Below are positions 27,163 to 36,302 of a DNA stretch of 64,000 bases, piece by piece; position 1 is the stretch's first letter, and each line of letters begins with the position of its first letter. A program made the position numbers and the translations under genes. Origin of the DNA: BS150m-G50 sp964501185 [NCBI: uncultured Bacteroidia bacterium] (GTDB lineage: Bacteria; CAIWAD01; BS150m-G50); the NCBI GenBank assembly GCA_964501185.1, contig CAZCRT010000007.1:1-64000 (forward strand). The letters are read 5' to 3'. The notes under the pieces were generated by a model. The model ran no database searches. It was given only the letters and a program-made list of their open reading frames with translations, and was not told where the DNA came from.

Positions 27163-30100
27163 TTGGGCTTTGTTCATCTGCATAATCATTCCGACTACAG
27201 TATTCTGGATGGTGCAGCCAGTGTGAAAAATCTGGTGCGCAAGGCTTCCGAGCTGGAGATGTCCGCAATCGCCCTGACAGATCACGGCAACATGTACGGT
27301 GCGATGGAGTTCTATCTGACCGCGCAGAAGGCCGGAATCAAACCGATTATCGGTTGCGAAGCCTATATCGCACCCGGCAGCCGTCATGAAAGGGGCGCAA
27401 AAAAGCGACCCGACGCCCCCAGAACCCGCAACTACTATCATCTGGTTCTGCTTGCAAAAAACATGACCGGGTACCGCAATCTCACCCGGCTTTCCTCCCT
27501 CAGTTTTCTGGAGGGCTTTTATTACAAACCTCGTATCGACTGGGAAATCCTGCAGCAACATCATGAGGGAGTCATCTGCCTTTCCGCCTGTATCAGCGGT
27601 GAGATCAGCCTGCTGCTGATTGAAGACAAAGATGAGCAGGCAAGGCAGCGCGTTCTGGAGTATCGGGAACTCTTCGGGGATGATTATTATCTCGAAATCC
27701 AGAATCATGGGCTGGACCGGGAAGATAAAGCCCGCCGTAAAATGATAGAGCTGAGCAGGGAGCTATCCGTTCCCCTGGTCGCCACAAATGACATCCACTA
27801 CATAGAGAAGGAGCATTACCTCTCCCATGATGTGCTGCTCTGTATGCGGCATCAGCATGTACACAATCCGCACGATATCCAGTACAACACCGATCAACTC
27901 TACTTCAAAAGCGAAGAGGAGATGCGCCGTCTTTTTGCCGATACACCGGAAGCGCTCGATGTTACGATCGACATCGCTGACAAAGTTGATCTGCAATTGA
28001 AATTTGGTGAATACCATCTGCCCCGTTTCCCGATAGCCGCAGACAGTGAGTCGACAACGATTGAGGGATTTTTCGCTGAGAGAGCACTTGCCGGTCTGCA
28101 TGAACGGTTCACCGACATCGGGCCGAAGCAGCTGGAACGGCTCAACTACGAGATCAAGGTGATTCAGGAAATGGGCTTCTCTGCCTATATGTTGATCGTT
28201 CAGGATTTCATCCATCATGCCAGACGGCACAACTGCCGGGTTGGCCCGGGACGGGGGTCTGCCGCCGGCTCGCTGGTAGCTTATGCGATGGGGATCACCG
28301 ATATCAATCCACTGGAGTACGATCTGCTCTTTGAAAGGTTCCTCAACCCGGAGCGGGTCAGTATGCCGGATATTGATATCGATTTCGACGATCTGCACCG
28401 GGGTGAGGTCTACGAGTATGTAAAGGAAAAGTATGGCGTTGACAATGTCGCCCAGATAATCACTTTCAACCGGATGAAACCGAAAGCGGCTATCAAAGCG
28501 GTTGCCCGCGCTCTGGGAATTCCTTTCGGTGAAGCTAACAGAGTCAGCAAGCTCTATCCTGATGAAGCTGCATCGCTGGATGATGGACTGAAATTAAGTC
28601 CGGAGCTGCGACAGGCTTTTGAGGGTGATGAGATCAATCAGTCCTGGTTGCAACACTCCCTCGTGCTGGAAAACTTCAACAGCACAATCGGTAAACATGC
28701 CGCCGGTGTTGTTATCGCCCCCACAGTGCTGACCGATTATCTGCCGCTGGCTCGCTCTGTTGAGGAGGACGTCCTCACTCAGTACGACCTCAACTATATC
28801 GAGGAGATGGGACTCCTGAAGATGGACTTCCTGGGTCTGACCACCCTCAGCATTGTAGAGGGTGCCCTGGAGCGTATCCGGCAACATGACGCTGATGTCG
28901 ATATCGACTCCATCCCCAAAGATGATAAAGAGGTTTACGAACTCTTCAGCCGTGGTGAGACGATCGGGATTTTCCAGTTTGAAAGTAGCGGTATGCGGGA
29001 GAATCTGAAAAAACTGCAACCGACATCGCTGGAAGACCTGATTGCCATGAATGCACTTTACCGGCCCGGTCCGATGGATAATATTGGCTCTTTCATCGCC
29101 CGTAAGCATGGCCGTGAACCGATTGAATATGCCCACTACCTGCTGGCGCCGTTACTGCAGAACACTTACGGTGTTATAGTCTACCAGGAGCAGGTGATGC
29201 AGGTGGTCAGTGAGATCGGCGGATTCTCCCTCGGTAAAGCGGATATCCTGCGCAAAGCCATGGGGAAGAAGAAGGTTGCCATCATGGACGAGATGAAGCC
29301 GGAGTTTATGCAGGGTGCTGCAGAGCGGGGACTGGAGGGGCGGACTGCAGAAGTGATCTGGCAGCTGATCTACAAGTTTTCGAATTATGGCTTCAACAAA
29401 GCACACGCGGCTGCTTACACCTGGCTGGCCTATCAGACCGCCTGGCTCAAGGTCCATCATCCGGCTGAATATATGGCGGCAGTGATGAGCTCCACGGATG
29501 ATCTGGAGACGCTGGCGCTGTTTCGCAACGAGGCACAACGGCTCGGTATCGAGATCATCTATCCTGATATCAACAAGAGTACGCACACTTTTGATGTGCG
29601 GGATAAGAAGATCTACTACGGACTCTCTGCTATCAAAAATGTCGGCAAAGGGGGTATTGAAGCTATTACTGCCGAACGGGAACGGCAGGGAGAATTCACC
29701 GATCTACTGGATCTGGTCAGTCGTATCGACCTGAAACGGGTGCCACGTCGAGCGCTGGAGTGTTTGATACAGGCTGGCGCGCTCGATTGCCTGCCGGGGC
29801 ATCGTTCTCAGATGATGATGGGACTCGATGATGCTATCCGCTATGCAGAAGTACTGGCTGATGAAAAAGCCCGTAATCAGATCAGTCTCTTTGAGGAGTG
29901 GGAGGAGCAGTCAGGTGTAGTGCTCAAACCGGTATTGCAGGATATTCCGGAATGGCTGGAACTGGAGCGGTTGGCACGCGAAATGGAGATGCTGGGATTC
30001 TATGTTTCCGGGCATCCACTGATGCTGTACGAGGACGAAGTGCGTTTCTTCTCGACAGTCTCTCTGGCTCAACTGTCCCAGGTGACAGATGGTACGGTAG

Positions 30101-30591
30101 TCCGGCTTTCCGGGATACTGTCTGAAGTCAGTCGGCGTGTGATCAAGAGTCGCAACAAACCGATGATACTGTTCCGTTTGTCTGATATGACAGGCGGTGT
30201 CAAAATGCGGATGTTTGACGAGGCCATCCAGCAGTTTCAGGAACTGGTGGTTGATGGCGCACTGCTTTCCATTAAGGGCCGTCTGCGCAACCGTGATGAT
30301 GATATGATTGTAACGGTAGAGCAGGTAATTCCACTTGAGCAGGTGAAGGAAAAACTGGCACGGCGAATCACTATTGATCTTGAGGATGAACTGCTGCCGG
30401 AGGAATTGATCAACAGGTTGGAAACCCTCTGTCTCAATTGTCCCGGCACGACCCGCCTTCGTTTTCTGCTGACCGCCAGAGATGACAAACGGTTGACCCT
30501 GCAATCGGAGAAATACAGCGTGAAAGTGACAAACGAGCTGATCGGTGAAATGAAGGAGCTGGTGCATCCCCGACGTGTGGTACTGGACTGA
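27163..30591 (+). CDS. dnaE: DNA polymerase III alpha subunit
   Basis: The 1142-residue replicative polymerase. The N-terminal PHP domain begins FVHLHNHSDYSILDGA. The palm has GPGRGSAAGSL and the catalytic Asp residues in MPDIDIDFDD near residue 402. The fingers region has YNFNKAHAAAYTWLAYQTAWLK in related form, and the C-terminus has an HhH region (CLIQAGALDCL) and an OB domain (VRLSGILSEVSRR). The start is TTG at 27163 with AGGAG eight bases upstream; no ATG fits the family start. It overlaps dtd by one base (TGATG). Confidence 0.97.
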   Translation: MGFVHLHNHSDYSILDGAASVKNLVRKASELEMSAIALTDHGNMYGAMEFYLTAQKAGIKPIIGCEAYIAPGSRHERGAKKRPDAPRTRNYYHLVLLAKNMTGYRNLTRLSSLSFLEGFYYKPRIDWEILQQHHEGVICLSACISGEISLLLIEDKDEQARQRVLEYRELFGDDYYLEIQNHGLDREDKARRKMIELSRELSVPLVATNDIHYIEKEHYLSHDVLLCMRHQHVHNPHDIQYNTDQLYFKSEEEMRRLFADTPEALDVTIDIADKVDLQLKFGEYHLPRFPIAADSESTTIEGFFAERALAGLHERFTDIGPKQLERLNYEIKVIQEMGFSAYMLIVQDFIHHARRHNCRVGPGRGSAAGSLVAYAMGITDINPLEYDLLFERFLNPERVSMPDIDIDFDDLHRGEVYEYVKEKYGVDNVAQIITFNRMKPKAAIKAVARALGIPFGEANRVSKLYPDEAASLDDGLKLSPELRQAFEGDEINQSWLQHSLVLENFNSTIGKHAAGVVIAPTVLTDYLPLARSVEEDVLTQYDLNYIEEMGLLKMDFLGLTTLSIVEGALERIRQHDADVDIDSIPKDDKEVYELFSRGETIGIFQFESSGMRENLKKLQPTSLEDLIAMNALYRPGPMDNIGSFIARKHGREPIEYAHYLLAPLLQNTYGVIVYQEQVMQVVSEIGGFSLGKADILRKAMGKKKVAIMDEMKPEFMQGAAERGLEGRTAEVIWQLIYKFSNYGFNKAHAAAYTWLAYQTAWLKVHHPAEYMAAVMSSTDDLETLALFRNEAQRLGIEIIYPDINKSTHTFDVRDKKIYYGLSAIKNVGKGGIEAITAERERQGEFTDLLDLVSRIDLKRVPRRALECLIQAGALDCLPGHRSQMMMGLDDAIRYAEVLADEKARNQISLFEEWEEQSGVVLKPVLQDIPEWLELERLAREMEMLGFYVSGHPLMLYEDEVRFFSTVSLAQLSQVTDGTVVRLSGILSEVSRRVIKSRNKPMILFRLSDMTGGVKMRMFDEAIQQFQELVVDGALLSIKGRLRNRDDDMIVTVEQVIPLEQVKEKLARRITIDLEDELLPEELINRLETLCLNCPGTTRLRFLLTARDDKRLTLQSEKYSVKVTNELIGEMKELVHPRRVVLD

Positions 30592-31058
30592 TGCGGGCGG
30601 TAGTGCAACGTGTCAGCCAGGCGCAGGTAACGGTTGCTTCCGGTGAATGCCGGTCGATAGGTGCAGGACTGGTAATCCTGCTGGCAGTTACCCATGAAGA
30701 TCAGGAGGAGCAGCTTGACCGTCTGCTGCAGAAAATCGTCAGTCTGCGTATCTTCGATGATGAGGAGGGGGTCATGAACCGTTCGCTGCTGGAGAGTGGG
30801 GGGCAGGCGCTGGTAGTTTCGCAGTTCACGCTCTATGGGGACACCCGGCGTGGTAATCGGCCATCGTATACCCGTTCCGCCCCTGCAGCGGTTGCAGTGC
30901 CTCTGTATGAAATGTTCATCAGGCGATTGGTGGAATTGGAAATAGAGGTGCAGAGTGGTGAATTTGGTGATATGATGGATCTGCAGTTGACCAACAGCGG
31001 TCCGGTTACTATTTTGCTGGACAGTGATCATGCAGCGCGTAGCCAGACACCGTTTTAA
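30591..31058 (+). CDS. dtd: D-aminoacyl-tRNA deacylase
   Basis: A 155-residue proofreading enzyme that removes D-amino acids (and Gly) from mischarged tRNA. It begins MRAVVQRVSQAQVTV, has the SQFTLYGDTRRGNRPS catalytic motif near residue 78 and the cis-Pro motif TNSGPVTI near residue 132. The standard family ends soon after this motif; the present one adds about 15 residues. The ATG overlaps the dnaE stop codon, so translation is coupled to dnaE. Confidence 0.96.
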   Translation: MRAVVQRVSQAQVTVASGECRSIGAGLVILLAVTHEDQEEQLDRLLQKIVSLRIFDDEEGVMNRSLLESGGQALVVSQFTLYGDTRRGNRPSYTRSAPAAVAVPLYEMFIRRLVELEIEVQSGEFGDMMDLQLTNSGPVTILLDSDHAARSQTPF

Positions 31059-31152
31059 AGCACCCGGTCGATCTGTTGAAACCTGTAGCAGCTGTACACT
31101 GGATCATTTGAATCCGTTTTTAGAAGAAGGACAGAGACCGGACGAGGTTATG

Positions 31153-31890
31153 ATGAGAACAGTATCTCCCTGGAAACGCCTGTTGCCATTTCTGTTGCTG
31201 CTGACAGCTACAGCCTGTGATACACGCACCTATCCCGGTGGTGGCGGCGATGACGGTGACGACGGTCCTGCCTGGGCTGCCGACAGCGTTGCCATAACTT
31301 ACGCACCTGCTTCAGCGGTCGGCCTGGACTCCCTGGCAATTGAGATCAATGCTTTTGCTTTCCGTAACGGTGAAGCCCGTTCCGGCCTGCGGGTCTACTG
31401 GGGAGTTCTGCAGCTGGACGAAGCGGCGGGTTATTTCCTTCACACTGAGGTCGAATCAGCCAGTGTGCCACCTGGCAAGGCAACCGGTGTCTTCATCAGT
31501 GGCAGTTCACCATCCGGCAGGGTACGGCTTTTTGTGGAACCTGTTGTCGGTTACGGTGGTGACAGTGTTGATGTTATACTTCACAAACGACCACAACTGA
31601 CACTTCCTGCAGATACAGCCATGGCAGACACAACTATTGATATCGTTTTACCATTATCGCTGTATGACGACCGCCAGCAACCTCTGGCGCAACAACGACT
31701 TTTCTTTGATGCCTATCCACAATATGGTTATGTGTCAGCCTTTGTGGATACAGACCAGAATGGAGATGCTGAAATCTCCTTTGATGCAAATGGTTACGCT
31801 GAGACTTTTACCATTATCGGCTGGATGTCGCAGTTTTACGGTGTGGTGAGAGATACACTGTATATTGAGGTATGGGAAACCGGTCTGTAA
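31153..31890 (+). CDS. Putative lipoprotein with Ig-like domain
   Basis: About 245 residues from ATG 31153 (GAGG upstream). The signal peptide ends in a lipobox-like TATAC at Cys22, followed by a Gly/Asp-rich linker (GGGGDDGDDG) that would hold the domain off the membrane. The remainder is beta-rich and carries two Ig-like or invasin-like units; the second has the DTDQNGDAEISFDANGYAE pattern of bacterial Ig (Big-1/regulatory) domains. No family was recognised. It follows dtd by about 95 bases. Confidence 0.6.
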   Translation: MRTVSPWKRLLPFLLLLTATACDTRTYPGGGGDDGDDGPAWAADSVAITYAPASAVGLDSLAIEINAFAFRNGEARSGLRVYWGVLQLDEAAGYFLHTEVESASVPPGKATGVFISGSSPSGRVRLFVEPVVGYGGDSVDVILHKRPQLTLPADTAMADTTIDIVLPLSLYDDRQQPLAQQRLFFDAYPQYGYVSAFVDTDQNGDAEISFDANGYAETFTIIGWMSQFYGVVRDTLYIEVWETGL

Positions 31891-32067
31891 GCTGCAAATA
31901 GTGATATTCCAACAAGAATCAAAAAAGCCCATCTGAAGTGTGTGCCATTTTCCGGTATCGTTCAACGGTTACCTTAAGGTTCTTCCCAGCTTCATCCAGG
32001 TAGACATGCATTCCTTCAGTACACTACAATTCGGGCCTGTTGCACTGAAAAATGAAGGGAGACTACT

Positions 32068-32430
32068 GTGAAGACAAAGAGACTGGTTATTGCAACTTCA
32101 CTGGGAATAGTTTTCGGTTTTGTTTGCCTCGCTTTCGCCTCCAGCGGCCAGCAGGAGATCACACTCGCTCTGGCAGCGAGTATTATCCTGGGTAGAACGC
32201 TGATTGGTGTTGGAATTGGTATCAGTCGGTTCTCAATCAAACACTGGTCATTACATGGAATTGTTCTGGGACTGGTTTTCAGCCTGCCGGGTTCGTTCGG
32301 GGCAATAATGGGTCCGGAAGATCCAGCCTACTCTCATACCATGGTGTTCCTGTCCACACTTGTCATGGGCATGATCTATGGATTCCTGATTGAGTTGATC
32401 ACGACAGTGCTGTTCAAAGCAAAACAGTAG
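32068..32430 (+). CDS. Small integral membrane protein
   Basis: A 120-residue protein with four predicted hydrophobic segments (about 7-25, 33-53, 64-84 and 94-115) and short loops. The start is GTG with GGGAG upstream. Conserved-looking Gly-rich helices (LGRTLIGVGIGISRF, IVLGLVFSLPGSFGAIMG) resemble small bacterial membrane proteins of unknown function. No family is recognised. It stands alone between a lipoprotein and the outer-membrane protein gene. Confidence 0.65.
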   Translation: MKTKRLVIATSLGIVFGFVCLAFASSGQQEITLALAASIILGRTLIGVGIGISRFSIKHWSLHGIVLGLVFSLPGSFGAIMGPEDPAYSHTMVFLSTLVMGMIYGFLIELITTVLFKAKQ

Positions 32431-32596
32431 CAATATGCTTGAAACCCCAATTCCGGGTGGGGCAGGAAAACCAATATATTACTGGACATTATTGATGCTG
32501 GAAGTATTGTTACTATAGACCATACTCTGGTTTCCCTTGATGATAACCAGGATTCTGTTTTACCAACTGTCGCGTACTAAGAAAAAGGAGTTGCTC

Positions 32597-34405
32597 ATGC
32601 GAACTTTCAGAATGGCTTTATCAATGATCCTGTTGTTTGCAGCTGCCACGGCGATGGCGCAGGCACCACAATCATTCCGCAGTATCGCTACCGGTGGTAC
32701 AATTGATGATAACCTTGATATTTCCTTTGATCCGATTGAATTGCGTTTCATCGAAGGGATGCATTTCTACACAAACCTTTCCAACCTGACCAGCAGCACA
32801 GAAAGGTTATTAAATAATGTCTGTGATAATGAGTTCATGCTGGGAGTATCCCTGCCCAATCCCTGGCTCAGCAATCTCTGGACTGCATTTGCCTGGCAGA
32901 TGGAGAACACAGAGAATTCAAACTTTGTTGTGATTGATCCTGACTGGACCTACGGCAATATGCCACAGGAAAATGGTGTTGGTATGCTGGACTACAATTA
33001 CATTGCCTGGCTCGATACAAACTTTGATGGTGTCTACGACCAGCAGCAGTCAATTTTCCAGGAGGTAACAGATTATAATACTAACGACAGTTACGGTTTT
33101 ACCCTCAATAACAGCTATCTGACCGATATGGGCACATTTGGTGTGTTGATTGCCAGGAGGAGCCAGGTTATGACCGGTGATATCGCCTCTGCCGGAAACC
33201 TGGGTAGCGGTTATGGCCCCTTGAGTCAACAGGCTGCAGGTTCCCAGACTTTCAGACGTTCTGTAACCATCCACGATGAGGGTGGTGATTATGATATAAC
33301 CGACTGGTCGGAGAATGGCACATACGAGACAACGAACACTGATGCCAATACCTGGGTAAACATGGCTTTCATGACCGAATGGAATGAGTACGAAGTCCGT
33401 GGCGACTTCGGCTTCAATTCACAATCCGATATGATAGAGGGTAGTGATCGCTATCACGGTGAAGTTGACGATAACGACCCATCGATCAGTGGTTACACTG
33501 ATACTTACCGGGAAACCGATACATTTGAAGAGAAACAGAATGAAGAGGGATCAACATTTACACTGGCAGGCTCCATTCGTGAAACTCTTCAGCAGGGAAC
33601 CTCCCGGCTGAACGACGGTTACTGGCAGGCGGGTGTCAGTATGCAGTTCGGTGGTTGTGATTACGAAGCTTCCGAAGCATCCGACTTCTCCAGTGCAGAG
33701 GATTACTTCGACGGTAATAATGCAGGTGGCCTGGACTTTCAGGAAACTGTAAGTCGGTCGGAGTTGACCAGTGATAAAGGTACAGCCGATGATTTCGGTT
33801 TCAGTTTCTGGAGTGTATATAACCGGCAGCTGGGCGACAACCTCACATTTGGTTTTGGCGCTGGTTGGAATAGCAATTCCACTACCCGTTCCACTGACTA
33901 CGTAGTAGATTTCCGTGAGGTTACCAATTATGACTACTACGATAACGCATTTAATGACGACTGGGAACAGACTGAGACTCAGGAATTTGGTGCTGACCGT
34001 ACCTGGGAACGCACTGCTTCAACATTCAGCTGCCCGGTAGGACTTGAGTACCGCACCGGTAAGCGGGGGCAATGGGCCTGGCGTTGTGGATCACGCTTCA
34101 GCCGTACAAGCATTGTAACTACTGACGATCTACAGGCAGTAGCATCTGAAACCACACCCTATACAACTGTGCGCGACTATGATGGTGCTACCCCTGACAC
34201 AGAAGTGATTACTGACAATCGGTACGGGTCTTCACGGGAAGAGATTCACGACACTTTCAGTATTACAACTTTCTATTATGGCATGGGTTACACACCGACT
34301 GATAATCTGCAGGTTGATGTGATCTATATGTTTAATGGTGGTTTTGATCTGCTCGATTCCGATTTCTTCCGGGATCTGCGGATTTCGATTACTTTGAATA
34401 ATTAA
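32597..34405 (+). CDS. Outer membrane protein, paralogue of the gene at 34502-36298
   Basis: A 602-residue protein with a signal peptide (to about residue 22, TAMAQA). The mature protein is made of short alternating strands with many Asp, Asn, Thr and Tyr and ends in a strand (DLRISITLNN), as expected of a porin-like barrel. It shares colinear motifs with the convergent neighbour: ATGGTIDDNLD, YTNLSNLTSS, EFMLGVS, NDGYWQAGVS, SSAEDYFDG and the terminal DFFRDLRIS. No named family was recognised. ATG 32597 follows AAGGAG; the frame is open further upstream without support. Confidence 0.6.
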   Translation: MRTFRMALSMILLFAAATAMAQAPQSFRSIATGGTIDDNLDISFDPIELRFIEGMHFYTNLSNLTSSTERLLNNVCDNEFMLGVSLPNPWLSNLWTAFAWQMENTENSNFVVIDPDWTYGNMPQENGVGMLDYNYIAWLDTNFDGVYDQQQSIFQEVTDYNTNDSYGFTLNNSYLTDMGTFGVLIARRSQVMTGDIASAGNLGSGYGPLSQQAAGSQTFRRSVTIHDEGGDYDITDWSENGTYETTNTDANTWVNMAFMTEWNEYEVRGDFGFNSQSDMIEGSDRYHGEVDDNDPSISGYTDTYRETDTFEEKQNEEGSTFTLAGSIRETLQQGTSRLNDGYWQAGVSMQFGGCDYEASEASDFSSAEDYFDGNNAGGLDFQETVSRSELTSDKGTADDFGFSFWSVYNRQLGDNLTFGFGAGWNSNSTTRSTDYVVDFREVTNYDYYDNAFNDDWEQTETQEFGADRTWERTASTFSCPVGLEYRTGKRGQWAWRCGSRFSRTSIVTTDDLQAVASETTPYTTVRDYDGATPDTEVITDNRYGSSREEIHDTFSITTFYYGMGYTPTDNLQVDVIYMFNGGFDLLDSDFFRDLRISITLNN

Positions 34406-34429
34406 GCTATACCCTGTATGAGCTTGTGA

Positions 34430-34456
34430 AAAACCCGCCTTGAGGGCGGGTTTTTT
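34430..34456. terminator. Bidirectional rho-independent terminator
   Basis: AAAACCCGCC and GGCGGGTTTTTT around a short loop (stem 34434-34439 with 34445-34450). T-runs are present on both strands, so it serves both convergent outer-membrane protein genes. Confidence 0.93.
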
Positions 34457-34501
34457 GTAGTACTGAATTGGGGACCGACTCTTAATCTTCAGATCATTCG
34501 A

Positions 34502-36298
34502 TCAGTCCAGATTCAACGATACTGAAAGTCTCAGGCAGCGATAGAAATCAGCATCGATTATCTGTGACCCGGCTGTCATGCCCAGGAAACCCAGCAGATC
34601 GATTTGCAGATTACTGGTGGGATAGTACCCAAGTCCATAGCTGAAGAGAGTATTGCTGGTAGTCCGTCGGCTCTGTGAGCTGGTAGACTGGAAAGTGTTA
34701 TCAGACAGATTGACTGTCACTTCACCATCACCAAATTCAGTAGTTGTAGTGAAAGGATCGCTGTCAGTCACCTGAAATGACTCGTTCTGCACGACAGACT
34801 GTTGCTGGAAGCGGGCACCCAGACGCATCTCCCAGTTTTTCTTCTTGCCGTAACGCCAGGAAACACCTACCGGGACGACCACTGTTGTTATGAAATCCTC
34901 ACAGGTGTGATCAGCGGTCATGTTTTCAGTATGGGTGGTAACAATATCATTAGCATCATCGATGTTATCGTTCTGGTTGAAACTGGTGATACTTACCATC
35001 CGCTCGACATAATCAGTCTCGGTCGTTATCCGGGTGTTTATCAGCCGGACTGCACCGCCGAATTGAACCTGAGAAGTCAGGGGGCGGTTATAGCGGAGAA
35101 AGAGGGAACTGGAGAATGAATCCCGGGTACCGTTGTCATCGATGTAGACATTGTTGTCAGCAGTTGTCGCATAATCATTGGCTGGTGTATCATCACCATC
35201 GAAGAAGTTTTCACTGCTGCTGAAAGGTGAGCTGGTGCTCTGAGTATAATCGTAGGATCCGAAACCGAGATTGCCACCCGCCTGCCAATAACCATCGTTT
35301 ACAGCGTCATCCTCTTCAGCGAAAGTATGTCGGATACTTCCCCCAATGCGCATTTCGCTTCCCTTTACTTCCTCTATGCTGGTGTACTGATCCATTTCCT
35401 CATAGTTGTCGAAATGATCAGGATTTTCCCTGTCGAAATCCGCTCTGTTCGCTTCATAGCTATCATTGATCTCTAACAGGTCTTCCTCACCATGAAAACT
35501 GAAATCTACTCTCGCTTCATGATTGTCCAGGAATGGCAGCATAGCTGCTAATGTGAATTCACTCTCACGTTGTACGTTATTCCAGGAGAAGTCACCATTA
35601 TCACCCCAACTCCAGTCAGTATCACCTTCCGGCAGCAGTACAAGGTCCAGCTCACGTGTGTAGCTGGGATCACCTGGCGCAACCGGATTGAAGACCGTTC
35701 CTGAACCCAGATTGGAAGAAGCCCGGGTATCAGATGCTTCCGTTGTCCTGCGGTTGTAACGGGCACCTAAGGTCAGTTCATCAAATCGAAAAGTGTTATT
35801 GATGAGAAATCCCCGGTTGTTCTGAGTATCGAAATCCTGTACGGTTTGATGTGTAGTAGTAAGTGTGTTGTACAGACCATCGCCATCAGTATCAAGGTGT
35901 TCGGTGTAGATGTCCTCAAGCTCACCGTTACCATCTATATTCCAGAAACCGTCCAGATCGCTATCGATAGATACCCATTGCGGGGTTTCAGTGTTGCGTG
36001 ATTGAAGCATTCCGGAGACCCACCACTGTTCGAGAAATGGCAGACGGGAGGATACACCCATAAGGAATTCACCATCAGAAACAGCGTTGAAGACCTCTTC
36101 ATTGGTACTGGTCAGATTGCTCAGATTGGTGTAAAGCCTCACACCTTCAACTCTGAATAGATTGACAGGATCAAATATATAGTCGAGGTTGTCGTCGATG
36201 GCGCCACCGGTAGCGTTATTGCGAAATGACGCTGCGGGTTGAGCCTGTACAGCTACCGTAAAAATAAATGTGATGAGAAAAATCATTCTTAAACGCAT
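34502..36298 (-). CDS. Outer membrane protein, paralogue of the gene at 32597-34405
   Basis: A 598-residue protein with a signal peptide (to about residue 20, AVQAQP), colinear with the protein encoded opposite: ATGGAIDDNLD, YTNLSNLTST, EFLMGVS, NDGYWQAGGN, SSENFFDGDD, RYGKKKNWEMRLGARF and the terminal DADFYRCLRLSVSLNLD. Length and end strand fit an outer-membrane barrel. ATG 36298 is preceded by GGAGGAG. The start is only four bases beyond the stop of the FN3 lipoprotein gene, so the two form an operon and probably a complex at the outer membrane. Family unrecognised. Confidence 0.6.
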   Translation of the reverse strand: MRLRMIFLITFIFTVAVQAQPAASFRNNATGGAIDDNLDYIFDPVNLFRVEGVRLYTNLSNLTSTNEEVFNAVSDGEFLMGVSSRLPFLEQWWVSGMLQSRNTETPQWVSIDSDLDGFWNIDGNGELEDIYTEHLDTDGDGLYNTLTTTHQTVQDFDTQNNRGFLINNTFRFDELTLGARYNRRTTEASDTRASSNLGSGTVFNPVAPGDPSYTRELDLVLLPEGDTDWSWGDNGDFSWNNVQRESEFTLAAMLPFLDNHEARVDFSFHGEEDLLEINDSYEANRADFDRENPDHFDNYEEMDQYTSIEEVKGSEMRIGGSIRHTFAEEDDAVNDGYWQAGGNLGFGSYDYTQSTSSPFSSSENFFDGDDTPANDYATTADNNVYIDDNGTRDSFSSSLFLRYNRPLTSQVQFGGAVRLINTRITTETDYVERMVSITSFNQNDNIDDANDIVTTHTENMTADHTCEDFITTVVVPVGVSWRYGKKKNWEMRLGARFQQQSVVQNESFQVTDSDPFTTTTEFGDGEVTVNLSDNTFQSTSSQSRRTTSNTLFSYGLGYYPTSNLQIDLLGFLGMTAGSQIIDADFYRCLRLSVSLNLD

Positions 36299-36302
36299 CG
36301 TT

